Source: DATKXO01 sp035528995
Lineage (GTDB): Bacteria > Planctomycetota > Phycisphaerae > UBA1845
Direction of reading: 5' to 3'
DNA length: 64,000 bases
Assembly: GCA_035528995.1 (NCBI GenBank)
Contig: DATKXO010000453.1
Location: 8,193 to 72,192, forward strand
Under the pieces are notes generated by a model that ran no database searches, was not told the origin of the DNA, and saw only the letters and a list, made by a program, of their open reading frames with translations. Below, in pieces: positions 7,991 through 16,847 of the stretch (position 1 is its first letter; each line of letters begins with the position of its first letter). The translations under genes and the position numbers were made by a program.

Positions 7991-9025
7991 ATGGGCAACG
8001 CTGCACGATTATCGGGCAACGGCACAGCCCTGCTCGAGGTGCGCGACCTGCACGTGCGTTTCGGCTTGCCCGGGCGACTCGCCGGCCGATGCGTGCGAGC
8101 GGTGGACGGAGTGAGCTTCGACGTGCATCAGCGGCGGACGCTCGGCCTGGTCGGTGAAAGCGGATGCGGCAAGACCACGCTGGCCCGTGCCATCCTGCGC
8201 CTGGTCCCGGTCCACGAAGGCCGCGTTCGCTTCGACGGTGCGGACGTGCTGGCCCTGAATGCCCGCGGACTGCGTCGGCTCCGGCGTCGCATGCAGGTCG
8301 TCTTTCAGGACTCGGCCGGCAGCCTGAATCCGCGCATGACGATCGAGGGCATCATCGGAGAGGGGCTGACCGTACACGGGCTGGCCCGCGGGCGCCGACG
8401 CCGGGAGCGAGTTGCCACCTTGCTCGAGCGCGTCGGCCTCGCCGCCGACCACCTCGACCGCTACCCGCATGAGTTCTCCGGCGGTCAGCGACAACGCATC
8501 GGCATCGCCCGAGCCCTGGCCCTGGAGCCCGCGTTCATCGTCTGCGACGAGCCGGTGAGCGCCCTGGACGTCTCCGTGCAGGCTCAGATCCTCAACCTGC
8601 TGGCCGACCTGCAGGCCGAGCGCGGACTCAGCTATCTCTTCATAGCCCATAACCTGGCCGTCGTGGAGCAGTTTGCCGACCAGGTGGCCGTCATGTACCT
8701 GGGGCGCATCGTCGAGATCGCCGCCCGGGAGGAGCTGTACGCCCGCCCCCGACACCCTTACACGCAGTCGCTGCTGGCGGCCGTTCCCGAGCCGGTACCG
8801 TGCCGCAAACGGCCCGCCCTGCTTGGTGGAGAGCCGCCCAGTCCGATCGATCCGCCTGCCGGCTGCTCCTTCCATCCGAGATGCCCTCTGGCCGCCGAGG
8901 AGTGCCGCCAACGCAAACCGGCGCTGGTGGCAAAACCGGGCCTGGCGGCGGCCCACCTGATCGCCTGCCATCTCGCCGACCGGGCGGCCGACTTCGGCCC
9001 GTCGCGTACCGTCTCGCGAGGATAA
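7991..9025 (+). CDS. oligopeptide/dipeptide ABC transporter ATP-binding protein (OppF/DppF type)
   Basis: 344 residues, full length for the family. Walker A GESGCGKTT (about 55-63), Q loop VFQDSAGSLNPRM, ABC signature SGGQRQR, Walker B FIVCDEPVSALD, H-loop IAHNLAVV, and the C-terminal oligo_HPY domain with CSFHPRCPLA (Cys-rich end typical of OppF/DppF). It energises uptake of peptides or other solutes from the cytoplasmic side. No permease, OppD partner or binding protein is adjacent, so it must work with components encoded elsewhere or upstream genes lost by rearrangement. ATG 7991 is preferred to a TTG at 7961 on weak GAGGG evidence. Confidence 0.9.
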   Translation: MGNAARLSGNGTALLEVRDLHVRFGLPGRLAGRCVRAVDGVSFDVHQRRTLGLVGESGCGKTTLARAILRLVPVHEGRVRFDGADVLALNARGLRRLRRRMQVVFQDSAGSLNPRMTIEGIIGEGLTVHGLARGRRRRERVATLLERVGLAADHLDRYPHEFSGGQRQRIGIARALALEPAFIVCDEPVSALDVSVQAQILNLLADLQAERGLSYLFIAHNLAVVEQFADQVAVMYLGRIVEIAAREELYARPRHPYTQSLLAAVPEPVPCRKRPALLGGEPPSPIDPPAGCSFHPRCPLAAEECRQRKPALVAKPGLAAAHLIACHLADRAADFGPSRTVSRG

Positions 9026-9329
9026 ACCCTGTTTGGATTGCGGCGCGGAAACCGACCGGAGGGTGCCGTTGCCGGCATCATCGCGGTCATCTGCGACCCG
9101 CCGGCGCTGTCTGACGCCCGGGCCGGGAAGCGGCTGAACGGGTTTGGTCAGAAAAAAATCGAAACTCTTATGCAGACTACCGCGGTGCGTGGTTCCAGTA
9201 AAAGCCGCGGCTCTCATCGTCAGTTGCGGTCGCCAAAACTTATAGGGTTTGAGCGCAGTTCCGATAGCCAAGGCCGCCTCCGGCGCTGAGCCGGGCGTGG
9301 TCCGAAACTCTTAAAGGAGACATATCGGA
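9026..9329. other. intergenic region between oppF-type gene and flagellar locus
   Basis: About 300 bp without a recognisable gene. It contains the first CGAAACTCTTA repeat. A weak sigma-28-like pair lies on the plus strand: TATA at 9241-9244, 15 bp, TCCGATAG at 9260-9267. It is far (about 370 bases) from the first flagellin start. Confidence 0.3.
9160..9313 (+). repeat. 11-bp direct repeat CGAAACTCTTA
   Basis: Two copies, 9160-9170 and 9303-9313, in the leader region of the flagellar locus. The second is followed at once by AAGGAGA. Possible regulatory repeat or relic of a duplicated leader. Confidence 0.35.
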
Positions 9330-9524
9330 GTGTCGATGCGTCCGTTGCGGAATTCGGAGTTGACCTTCCCCTTTCCGCCGCGTCGAAGCACGAATGGTTC
9401 TGGCCAGACCGTCCGCTTCGGCCGCCGCTCGCCGGGGGCAGGTTCGTACCGGCGGCTCCTGTCTGGTGGGTCGAATTCCGACGCCGCCCGGAGACGCCGG
9501 GACGAGTGGACAACCGAAGACTAA
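9330..9524 (+). CDS. possible small Arg-rich leader ORF before flagellin
   Basis: 64 codons starting GTG-TCG-ATG. AAAGGAGA lies 10 bases before the GTG, and CGGAG just before the internal ATG, so the ribosome signal is good. The product is basic and low in hydrophobic residues, with no family I recognise. It could be a genuine small protein, a leader peptide for fliC, or a chance ORF in a flagellin leader. The main support is the ribosome site. Confidence 0.3.
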   Translation: MSMRPLRNSELTFPFPPRRSTNGSGQTVRFGRRSPGAGSYRRLLSGGSNSDAARRRRDEWTTED

Positions 9525-9644
9525 CGAGCCCGTCGTCGGGTCACTGGGGTCCGGCGACACCGTGCGAAACGCCATCGCGTCCCTCAGATCATCGAAGAGG
9601 ATGGCCGGAGCCGTTTCGCAACGCGTTTGGAGGCACGAGTTACC

Positions 9645-11075
9645 ATGAGCAGGATCAACACCAACGTCCAGTCCCTTCTGGCCACGCGGGTTCTCAACGC
9701 AAACAACCTGAAGCTGAACACCGCGTTGGAGCGCATCAGCACCGGTCTGCGCATCAACACCGGGAAAGATGACCCTGCGGGCCTCATCGCGTCCGAAGCG
9801 CTGCGCACCTCGAAGGTGGCCATCACCGCCGCCATCGACAACGCAAACCGGGCCAACAACATCGTCTCCATCGCCGAGGGCGGTCTGCAGGAAGTCAACC
9901 GGCTCTTGCTCGAACTCGAAGACTTGGTGGACCGAAGCGCCAACGAGGCCGGCCTCAGCCCCGACGAGGCCGAGGCCAACCAGCTCCAGATCGACACCAT
10001 CCTACAGTCCATCAACCGCATTGCAGACACCACCGAGTTCACCGGACGCAAGCTGCTCAATGGCAACTTCGCCTTCACCGTCTCGGGCACCACCGCGTCC
10101 GATCAGAACATCAGCGCCATCCAGATCAACGCAGCCAAGATCCCGGCCGGCGCGACCCGGACCGTCACCGTGCAGGTGGCCACAGCCTCGGAGTTTGCCC
10201 TCATCAGCGCCACCGGAACCGGAACCGGCGGGGCCCTTGACGGGGCCGCTACCCTCCAGGTCCGCGGCAACTATGGCACCGAGGTGCTCAGCTTCGCCTC
10301 CGGGACCACCATGACCCAGATGGCCACCGCCGTGAACGGCTCCACCCAGCTCACCGGCGTGTCCGCCGTCGTCAATGGCACCATGATCCAGTTCACCAGT
10401 GCCGAGTTCGGCAGCAAGGCCCTGGCCTCGGTCGAGGTCCTGGACGGCACCTTCAACGCCAACACCAGCGAGGACTACGGCGTCGACGGGACCGTGATCG
10501 TCAACGGCAGCCAGGCCACCGTGAACGGGCTCAACGTCTCGGCCCGGTCCGGAGGTCTCTCCGTGGACCTGGTCCTGGCCGAGAACTTCGCCCGCATGAC
10601 CGGCGGAGCCCCCACGTCCGCCACCTTCGACATCACCGGTGGCGGAGCGGTCTTCGCCATCGCGCCCACCGTGGGCTTGGTCGGGCAGGAGTCGCTCGGG
10701 CTGGACGCCGTGTCCACCGGCTCGCTGGGTAACGGTGTGGTCGGATTTTTGGCCAGCATCGGACGCGGACAGACCAACGACCTCGACAGCCAGAACTTCG
10801 CCGCCGCCCAGCGCGTCGTCCGCAAGGCCATCGACCAGGTCTCCTCCTTGCGGGGCCGCCTGGGCGCGTTCCAGAAGGATGTGCTGGCCACCACCGTCAA
10901 CTCCTTGCAGGTGACCTTCGAGAACACGGCGGCCGCCGAAAGCGCCATCCGTGACGCGGACTTCGCGGTCGAGACCAGCAACCTGACCCGGGCGCAAATC
11001 CTGGTGCAGGCGGCCACGGCCGCTCTGCAACTGGCCAACGCCGCGCCGCAGAACGTCCTGGCCCTGATCGGCTGA
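9645..11075 (+). CDS. fliC: flagellin
   Basis: 476 residues. The conserved N-terminal D0/D1 helices start MSRINTNVQSLLATRVL with the canonical ERISTGLRINTGKDDPAG; the C-terminal D1/D0 helices end in NLTRAQILVQAATAAL followed by NVLALIG. The central part (about 170-360) has a flagellin hook-IN like segment (LQVRGNYGTEVLSFASG) and carries the variable surface domain. Exported by the flagellar type III system and polymerised into the filament. GGAGG is 11 bases before the ATG at 9645. First of two tandem flagellin genes; a strong terminator follows. Confidence 0.95.
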   Translation: MSRINTNVQSLLATRVLNANNLKLNTALERISTGLRINTGKDDPAGLIASEALRTSKVAITAAIDNANRANNIVSIAEGGLQEVNRLLLELEDLVDRSANEAGLSPDEAEANQLQIDTILQSINRIADTTEFTGRKLLNGNFAFTVSGTTASDQNISAIQINAAKIPAGATRTVTVQVATASEFALISATGTGTGGALDGAATLQVRGNYGTEVLSFASGTTMTQMATAVNGSTQLTGVSAVVNGTMIQFTSAEFGSKALASVEVLDGTFNANTSEDYGVDGTVIVNGSQATVNGLNVSARSGGLSVDLVLAENFARMTGGAPTSATFDITGGGAVFAIAPTVGLVGQESLGLDAVSTGSLGNGVVGFLASIGRGQTNDLDSQNFAAAQRVVRKAIDQVSSLRGRLGAFQKDVLATTVNSLQVTFENTAAAESAIRDADFAVETSNLTRAQILVQAATAALQLANAAPQNVLALIG

Positions 11076-11106
11076 CGTTCGGCCGACAGATCCGACAACA
11101 CACACC

Positions 11107-11150
11107 GGCCCGACGGGCGCTTCGCCGCTCGTCGGGCCGTCTCCTTCTGC
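11107..11150 (+). terminator. rho-independent terminator after fliC
   Basis: Perfect 9-bp stem GGCCCGACG/CGTCGGGCC (11107-11115 with 11130-11138), inner loop of 14 bases, then a pyrimidine run with several T. Located 32 bases after the flagellin stop. Confidence 0.65.
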
Positions 11151-11326
11151 TTTCTGCCAGCAGCGGCGCCGGCAGGCGTCCGATAACCGCGACCACGCGT
11201 CCGAAAAAAAGGAATTCCCTCAAGGACATCCCCGGGGCGGTCGAAATGTGCGCTGGAGTTTTCGGGGCGATAACATCCCTGTCTCCTGAAGGATGACCGC
11301 CCCGGCGCTCTTGCGGCGGTTGCTTT

Positions 11327-11353
11327 CAAACAACGCTCACCACCGCACGATAA
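11327..11353 (+). promoter_or_regulatory. sigma-28-like flagellar promoter before the second flagellin
   Basis: CAAA (11327-11330), exactly 15 bases, CACGATAA (11346-11353). The FliA consensus is TAAA-N15-GCCGATAA, so both boxes match well with correct spacing. The predicted start is near 11361, giving a leader of about 75 bases to the ATG at 11435. Together with the terminator after fliC this makes the second flagellin its own unit. Confidence 0.5.
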
Positions 11354-11434
11354 GACGCCTGTGACTGCACGGTTGCCCCGAGCCCGACGCAACCCCACAG
11401 AGTCGTTCGGGTTCGGCTCGTCAGGGAGGATGCC

Positions 11435-12847
11435 ATGAGTCGCATCAACACGAACATTCCCGCCTTGGTCGCTACCGGCCGATTGCGTCAGAATCAGCTC
11501 GACATGACCACCCGCCTGGAGCGCCTGGCCACAGGTCTGCGCATTAACCGTGGCCAGGATGACCCCGCCGGGTTGATCGTGTCCGAGACGCTGCGCAAGG
11601 AGTACCGCTCCATCGAGCAGGCCATCTCGAACTCCGCCCGGGCCATCAACTTCATCTCGACGGCCGAGGGCGCTCTCAACGAAGCCTCCCGCCTGCTGCT
11701 CGATCTGCGCACCCTGATCCAGTCCACGGCCAACGTGGGGGCCCTCTCGCAAGACGAGATGCAGGCCAACCAGCAGGAGATCGACGCGATCCTCTCCAGC
11801 ATCGACCGCATCTCCAACACCACCCAGTTCGCCGGCGAGAAACTGCTCAACGGCGATCTGGGCTACAGCGTGTCCGCCGTGGACACCAACTCACTGGCCG
11901 CCGTCCAGTTGTTCGCCGTGCGTCTGGCCGAGAACACGGCCCGCAACGTCGTCGTTCAAGTCACCAACTCCGCCGAGACCGCACAGCTCTCCTTCGTCGG
12001 GACGACCACCAGCGCCGTCAGCATCGAGCTGCGGGGCAATCTCGGCAGCGAGATTCTCAGCTTCGCCTCCGGCGCTTCGTTGTCCGAGATTCAGACCGCG
12101 GTCAACAACCTGGCCGCGGTGACCGGCGTGTCAGCCATCCTGTCCGGCGGCGGAATCCGCCTCAACAGCACGGAGTATGGGTCCGACGTGATGGTCAGCG
12201 TCAAGCCGCTGGATGGAAACTTCATCGAGGCCAACGCCGGGACCACTATCGAGGACCACGGCGTCGATGCCGGTGTCCTGGTCAACGGGCAGACCGCCCA
12301 GGTCAAGGGCCTGCGCGTCGATGCCCGAAGCAACAGCATGGATGCCCGTTTCTACCTGACCGAGGCTTTCGGGCAGTCGGCCACTTCCACGACCTTCAGC
12401 GTCACCGGGGGCGGGTCGATCTATCAGATCGGACCGGAGGTCAGCATCAACGGACAGGTGCACGTCGGCGTGCCCTCCATCTCCACCGGAAACCTCGGCA
12501 ACGCCGTCACCGGGTACCTCAACTCCATCCGCAGCGGGAACACCAACGAGGTGGCGGCCGGCAACTTCATCGCCGCCGAGAACATCGTCTCCGCAGCAAT
12601 CGAGCAGATGGCCACCCTCCGCGGACGACTGGGAAGCGTCCAGAAGAACCAGCTCGAAACCAACATCAACAGCCAGCAGATCGCCCTGGAGAACGTCCGG
12701 GCCTCTGAGTCGGTCATCCGCGACGCCGACATCGCCGTTGAGGTCTCAGCACTCACTCGGGCCCAGATCCTGGTGCAGAGCACTCAGGCGACACTGCAAA
12801 TCGCCAACAGTCTGCCCCAGTCGGTGCTGGCCCTTCTGACCGGCTAG
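11435..12847 (+). CDS. flagellin, second copy
   Basis: 470 residues, same length class and domain layout as the first flagellin but clearly diverged. N terminus MSRINTNIPALVATGRL, LERLATGLRINRGQDDPAG; C terminus ALTRAQILVQSTQATLQIA then SVLALLTG. The same internal hook-IN-like block (IELRGNLGSEILSFASG) is present. GGGAGG lies 6 bases before the ATG. It has its own sigma-28-like promoter and probably heads an operon with fliD and fliS. Two flagellins could form a composite filament or be expressed in turn. Confidence 0.93.
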   Translation: MSRINTNIPALVATGRLRQNQLDMTTRLERLATGLRINRGQDDPAGLIVSETLRKEYRSIEQAISNSARAINFISTAEGALNEASRLLLDLRTLIQSTANVGALSQDEMQANQQEIDAILSSIDRISNTTQFAGEKLLNGDLGYSVSAVDTNSLAAVQLFAVRLAENTARNVVVQVTNSAETAQLSFVGTTTSAVSIELRGNLGSEILSFASGASLSEIQTAVNNLAAVTGVSAILSGGGIRLNSTEYGSDVMVSVKPLDGNFIEANAGTTIEDHGVDAGVLVNGQTAQVKGLRVDARSNSMDARFYLTEAFGQSATSTTFSVTGGGSIYQIGPEVSINGQVHVGVPSISTGNLGNAVTGYLNSIRSGNTNEVAAGNFIAAENIVSAAIEQMATLRGRLGSVQKNQLETNINSQQIALENVRASESVIRDADIAVEVSALTRAQILVQSTQATLQIANSLPQSVLALLTG

Positions 12848-12970
12848 CCGCCACCCGCGCCTGGCCTGCGGTCTTCAGAAACCCTCGCCCAACAGCCGAT
12901 ATCCATAGGGAAGTAGGGCTGCGCGCACGACGTCCGCGCGGCACAGCCACACTGCGCCAGGGAGACCGCC

Positions 12971-15900
12971 ATGAGCGGCATCAGCGCCACCACCGGACTC
13001 ATGTCCGGACTGCCCACCGCCGACATCATCGCCCAGTTGATGGCCATCGAAGCCAGACCGCTGAACCTGCTGCAAGCGCGGGTCGGCGAGCTGCAGGCCG
13101 TCCGCACGGCCTTCGCCGATGTTTCGGCCCGGCTGCTGAGCCTCAAGAACACCACCCTCCGGTTCAACGAGCCGGCGTTCTTCCGAGCCTTTCAGGCCAA
13201 CAGCAGCGACGCCGACGTGCTCACCGCGGTGGCAGACAAAAACGCCGTCCCGGGTTCCTTCGGCTTCCAGGTTCATTCGCTGGTCTCCAACCACGGCCTG
13301 ATCGGCCAGGGGTTCGCCGACGCCGATGCCACCCCCGTGGGGGCGGGCACCATCACGCTCGAGATCGGCAACGGGCGGCTCAACCGGGCCACCGACCTCG
13401 ACGTCCTCAATGGTGGTCAAGGAATCCGCCGCGGCAGAATCGAGATCACCGACCGGGCCGGCAACTCGGCCGAAATCGATCTGACGGCCGTGCTCGACGT
13501 GGACGACGTGCTCGAGGCCATCAACTCGCAAACCGCCATCAACGTGCGGGCCAGGGCCTCCGGCGACCGGGTCATTCTCGAGGACTTCAACGACACCACC
13601 GCCGCCGGCAGCCTGATGGTGCGCGATCTGGCCACCGGGCACGCGGCCGAGGACCTCGGCATCGCCGTCAGCGTCAGCGTGGCCGCCGGCGAGGTCCTCA
13701 CCATCGAGGGCGCCGACATCCTCAACCTGGGCGACTCGACCCTGCTCTCGACCTTGAATGACGGCCGTGGCGTCGACCGGGCTCGCACCGGCGGCGACTT
13801 CATCATCCAGCGTGACGACGGGCTTCGCTTTGAAATCTCTCTCAATGGAAACATTGACGAGCACACCCACCTGAACGTGCTCAACAACGGAAACGGCGTT
13901 CGGCTGGGCGTCATCCGCATCACCACCCGCAGCGGCGACTCCGCCGACCTCGACCTGACCGGGGCCACCAATCTGGGAGACGTGGTGAACGCGATCGACG
14001 CTGCCGGCCTGGACATCGCCCTGACCTACTTCAACTCCAGCAGCCAGCACGCCCTGCAACTCGCCGACAACTCCGAGGGCGACGGAACCTTCATGATCGA
14101 GGACGTGTCCGGGTTCGCCGCCCGCGACCTGGGAATCGCCGCCCAGGCCGAGCAGAACACCATCATCGGCAACGGCATCCACAGGATCACCACCATCGGC
14201 GACGTCATGCGGGCCGTCCGCTACGCATACGATGCCGGCGCCGACCAGTACAACATGAGCCGAACCCTGGTCGACATCTCGGCAAACGGGAACGGCCTGT
14301 TCCTGGGTTCGGCCGGGATACCGCGCGGTTTCGAGGTCATTGCCGGCGCCAACTCGGCCGCCGCGGTGGATCTGGGAATCCTGGGACGCTATGACAACGG
14401 CGACCCGCCGCCCGGTGCACCACGTGACCTGATCGCCGGGCTCAACACCGTCCTGCTGAGTTCGCTCAACGGTGGGGCGGGGGTGGACCGCGGCCAGGTC
14501 CGGTTCACCGATCGGGCCGGTGCGTCGGTCACCGTCGATCTCTCCGCCGCCCAGACCGTCCAGGACGTGGTCGATCTGATCAACGCTCAGACGCAGGCTC
14601 AGCTCACCGCCACCGTCAACTCCGCGGGCAACGGCATCATCATCCGCGATGAGTCCGGGTCGCTGGCCAATCCCGTCGTCATCGCCGACGTCTCCGGCAC
14701 GGCGGCGGCCGACTTGGGCATCGCCGGCACGCACAACCTCAGCCAGGTCAACAGCGGGAGCCTCCAACTGCAGTACATCTCCAACCAGACCCACCTGGCC
14801 GATCTGAACGGCGGACGCGGGGTCCGGACCGGTGAGTTTCGCATCACCGATGCCGCGGGGGGAAAACACCTGGTCAACGTCACCGACAACCAGAAGACCG
14901 TCGGCGACATCGTTTACCTGATCAACTCGGCCGGGGGTGGGCGGGTCACGGCTTCGATCAACGCGACCGGCGACGGCATCCTGATCACCGACACCTCCGG
15001 CGGCACCGAGCCGCTTCAGATCGAGGACCTCAACGGCGGCTTCACCGCGGCCGGCCTCGGCATCGCCGGCCAGGCGGACGACGGCCAGGACTTCATCGAC
15101 GGCTCCTTCGAGGTGCGCGTCGAGATCGATGCCGACGACACGCTCACCGACGTGGCCCGGAAAATCACCGACGCGGGCCGCGACTTCTCGGCGGCCGTCA
15201 TCAACGACGGTTCGAGCACCGCTCCATACCGCCTGAGTGTCAGCTCCCTGATCTCCGGCCTCCGCGGACAACTCCTGTTCGATGCCGGTGACACGGGTCT
15301 GGCCATGCGGACCCTGGTCGAGGCCCGCGACGCCGTGGTCTTCTTTGGTGCGGCCGACGCCGACAATCCGGTCGTGCTGCGCTCCGCCAGCAACACGCTC
15401 AACGATGTCCTCGAAGGTGTGACCATCGACCTGGTCGGCACCAGCGACGAGGTCGTGGAACTCTCGGTGACCCAGGACGTGGACGCCATCGCCGGTGACC
15501 TGCAGGGCTTCGTGGATGCCTACAACGACGTCATCGACCGGACCGACAACTTGACCCGCTTCGACGCCGAGAGCCTGACCCGCGGAGTCCTCTTCGGCGA
15601 CTCGACCGTCGATCTGGTCCGTAATCGATTGCGCGGCTTGACCACCGGGAAGTTCGAGGGGGTTTCGTCGAGCGTGTCCCGGCTCTCCGCCATCGGCGTC
15701 ACCACGGTCAGCGGCGGCAAGCTCAGCTTCGACGAGAGCAAGTTCCGCCAAGTCTACGCAGACGATCCCGAGGCCGTCGAACAGCTCTTCACCGCCGACG
15801 AAACCGGCTTCGGCGACACCATCGAGTCCGCACTCGACGACTTGACCCGCAGCTTCGACGGATTGTTGGCCAAGAAGGACGCCACGCTGCAGGGCCAGGA

Positions 15901-16063
15901 GGACCTGCTCAACGACCGCATCGCGGCCCTGGAGGAGCTGCTGGACCTCAAGCAGGCCCGGCTCGAACGCCAGTTCCAGAGCCTGGAGTTGGCCCTGGCC
16001 ATGCTCCAGGGGCAGCAATCGGCCTTGACAGTGCTGCAAATGCAGTTCGGCTCGGGCACCTAG
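12971..16063 (+). CDS. fliD: flagellar hook-associated protein 2 (filament cap), very large FliD
   Basis: 1030 residues; typical FliD is about 450-700. The N-terminal domain starts MSGISATTGLMSGLPTADIIAQLM, and the C-terminal FliD_C part contains DVDAIAGDLQGFVDAYNDVI, then a heptad-rich tail (KDATLQGQEDLLNDRIAAL) that forms the cap leg. Between them lie several repeats of the flagellin-IN type, seen as recurring L-N-x-G-x-G-V-x-x-G-x-I/F-x-I-T-D-x-x-G with following D-V-V-x-x-I-N. Repeat expansion explains the size. It caps the growing filament and folds flagellin subunits. GGGAG precedes the ATG at 12971. Located between fliC2 and fliS, the standard order. Confidence 0.93.
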   Translation: MSGISATTGLMSGLPTADIIAQLMAIEARPLNLLQARVGELQAVRTAFADVSARLLSLKNTTLRFNEPAFFRAFQANSSDADVLTAVADKNAVPGSFGFQVHSLVSNHGLIGQGFADADATPVGAGTITLEIGNGRLNRATDLDVLNGGQGIRRGRIEITDRAGNSAEIDLTAVLDVDDVLEAINSQTAINVRARASGDRVILEDFNDTTAAGSLMVRDLATGHAAEDLGIAVSVSVAAGEVLTIEGADILNLGDSTLLSTLNDGRGVDRARTGGDFIIQRDDGLRFEISLNGNIDEHTHLNVLNNGNGVRLGVIRITTRSGDSADLDLTGATNLGDVVNAIDAAGLDIALTYFNSSSQHALQLADNSEGDGTFMIEDVSGFAARDLGIAAQAEQNTIIGNGIHRITTIGDVMRAVRYAYDAGADQYNMSRTLVDISANGNGLFLGSAGIPRGFEVIAGANSAAAVDLGILGRYDNGDPPPGAPRDLIAGLNTVLLSSLNGGAGVDRGQVRFTDRAGASVTVDLSAAQTVQDVVDLINAQTQAQLTATVNSAGNGIIIRDESGSLANPVVIADVSGTAAADLGIAGTHNLSQVNSGSLQLQYISNQTHLADLNGGRGVRTGEFRITDAAGGKHLVNVTDNQKTVGDIVYLINSAGGGRVTASINATGDGILITDTSGGTEPLQIEDLNGGFTAAGLGIAGQADDGQDFIDGSFEVRVEIDADDTLTDVARKITDAGRDFSAAVINDGSSTAPYRLSVSSLISGLRGQLLFDAGDTGLAMRTLVEARDAVVFFGAADADNPVVLRSASNTLNDVLEGVTIDLVGTSDEVVELSVTQDVDAIAGDLQGFVDAYNDVIDRTDNLTRFDAESLTRGVLFGDSTVDLVRNRLRGLTTGKFEGVSSSVSRLSAIGVTTVSGGKLSFDESKFRQVYADDPEAVEQLFTADETGFGDTIESALDDLTRSFDGLLAKKDATLQGQEDLLNDRIAALEELLDLKQARLERQFQSLELALAMLQGQQSALTVLQMQFGSGT

Positions 16064-16100
16064 ACCGGTGCAACACCCCGGCCCGGACCGCCTTTTAGGT

Positions 16101-16127
16101 AATCTCCGCCCCGCCGGGGGCCGATAG
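16101..16127 (+). promoter_or_regulatory. possible sigma-28-like promoter before fliS
   Basis: GCCGATAG (16120-16127) differs by one base from the FliA -10 consensus; TAAT (16100-16103) lies 16 bases upstream. A start from it would fall only a few bases before the fliS ATG, so the transcript would be nearly leaderless. Confidence 0.3.
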
Positions 16128-16137
16128 ACCCGCTAGT

Positions 16138-16584
16138 ATGGCCACTACTGCGCCCAATTCGTACCTGCGCGACGCGGTCATGACCGCCACGCCCGAGCAA
16201 TTGCAGCTCATGCTCTACGACGGCGCCATCCGCTTCGCCTCCCAGGCTCGCGATGCCATCGTCGCCGGCGATTATGAGACCTCCTACGAGAAGCTCTCCA
16301 GGGCCCAGGCCATCATGATCGAAATGGAGTCCGGGCTGAGGCGAGACGTCAACGCCGACCTCTGCGAACGAATGGCGGCCATCTACGGCTTCCTGTATCG
16401 CAAACTGGTCGAGGCCAGCGTGAACAAGGATACGGCCGCTATCGACGACGCCCTGAAGGTGCTGCGGATGGAACGTGAGACCTGGGTACTGCTGCTCGAC
16501 AAGATCAACACCGCCCGGGCCCAGGCCGGCACTGCCGACCCGCAGCAAACCTCGGAGCACTGTTCGCTCTGCGTGGAGGGTTGA
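16138..16584 (+). CDS. fliS: flagellar export chaperone FliS
   Basis: 148 residues. The start ATTAPNSYLRDAVMTATPEQL and LMLYDGAIRFASQA match the FliS fold (four-helix bundle that clamps the C-terminal helix of unpolymerised flagellin). A C-terminal extension of about 25 residues is less conserved. It sits 74 bp after fliD, as in most flagellar operons. No good Shine-Dalgarno sequence is visible. Confidence 0.92.
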   Translation: MATTAPNSYLRDAVMTATPEQLQLMLYDGAIRFASQARDAIVAGDYETSYEKLSRAQAIMIEMESGLRRDVNADLCERMAAIYGFLYRKLVEASVNKDTAAIDDALKVLRMERETWVLLLDKINTARAQAGTADPQQTSEHCSLCVEG

Positions 16585-16847
16585 CCGGCGGGACCGGGAT
16601 ATCGGTCTCTCCCCCAAAAATCCCCCTCTCGGAGCACCGCCTTTGGGCCGCTTCTCGCCGGTGTCTTGACCGTTCGGCCAGCGTGTTCCAATATTCCCAC
16701 CTTCGCGGCGATCGTCTCTGTGTGCCGTGGGCTGCCTCAAGCGCCACCGGCGGGTTGTTGCAGGCGCTCCGGCCGGTTGCGCTGCTGGCCGCCGGCGCGA
16801 ACCGACCCATGGAGCGACGCGTACATTGGATTAGGAGGTATAGGAGC

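Noticed and set aside
12875..16039. A 1054-codon open frame antisense to fliD
   Set aside because: GC-rich third positions keep the opposite frame open; fliD has clear homology and ribosome site, the antisense frame has none.
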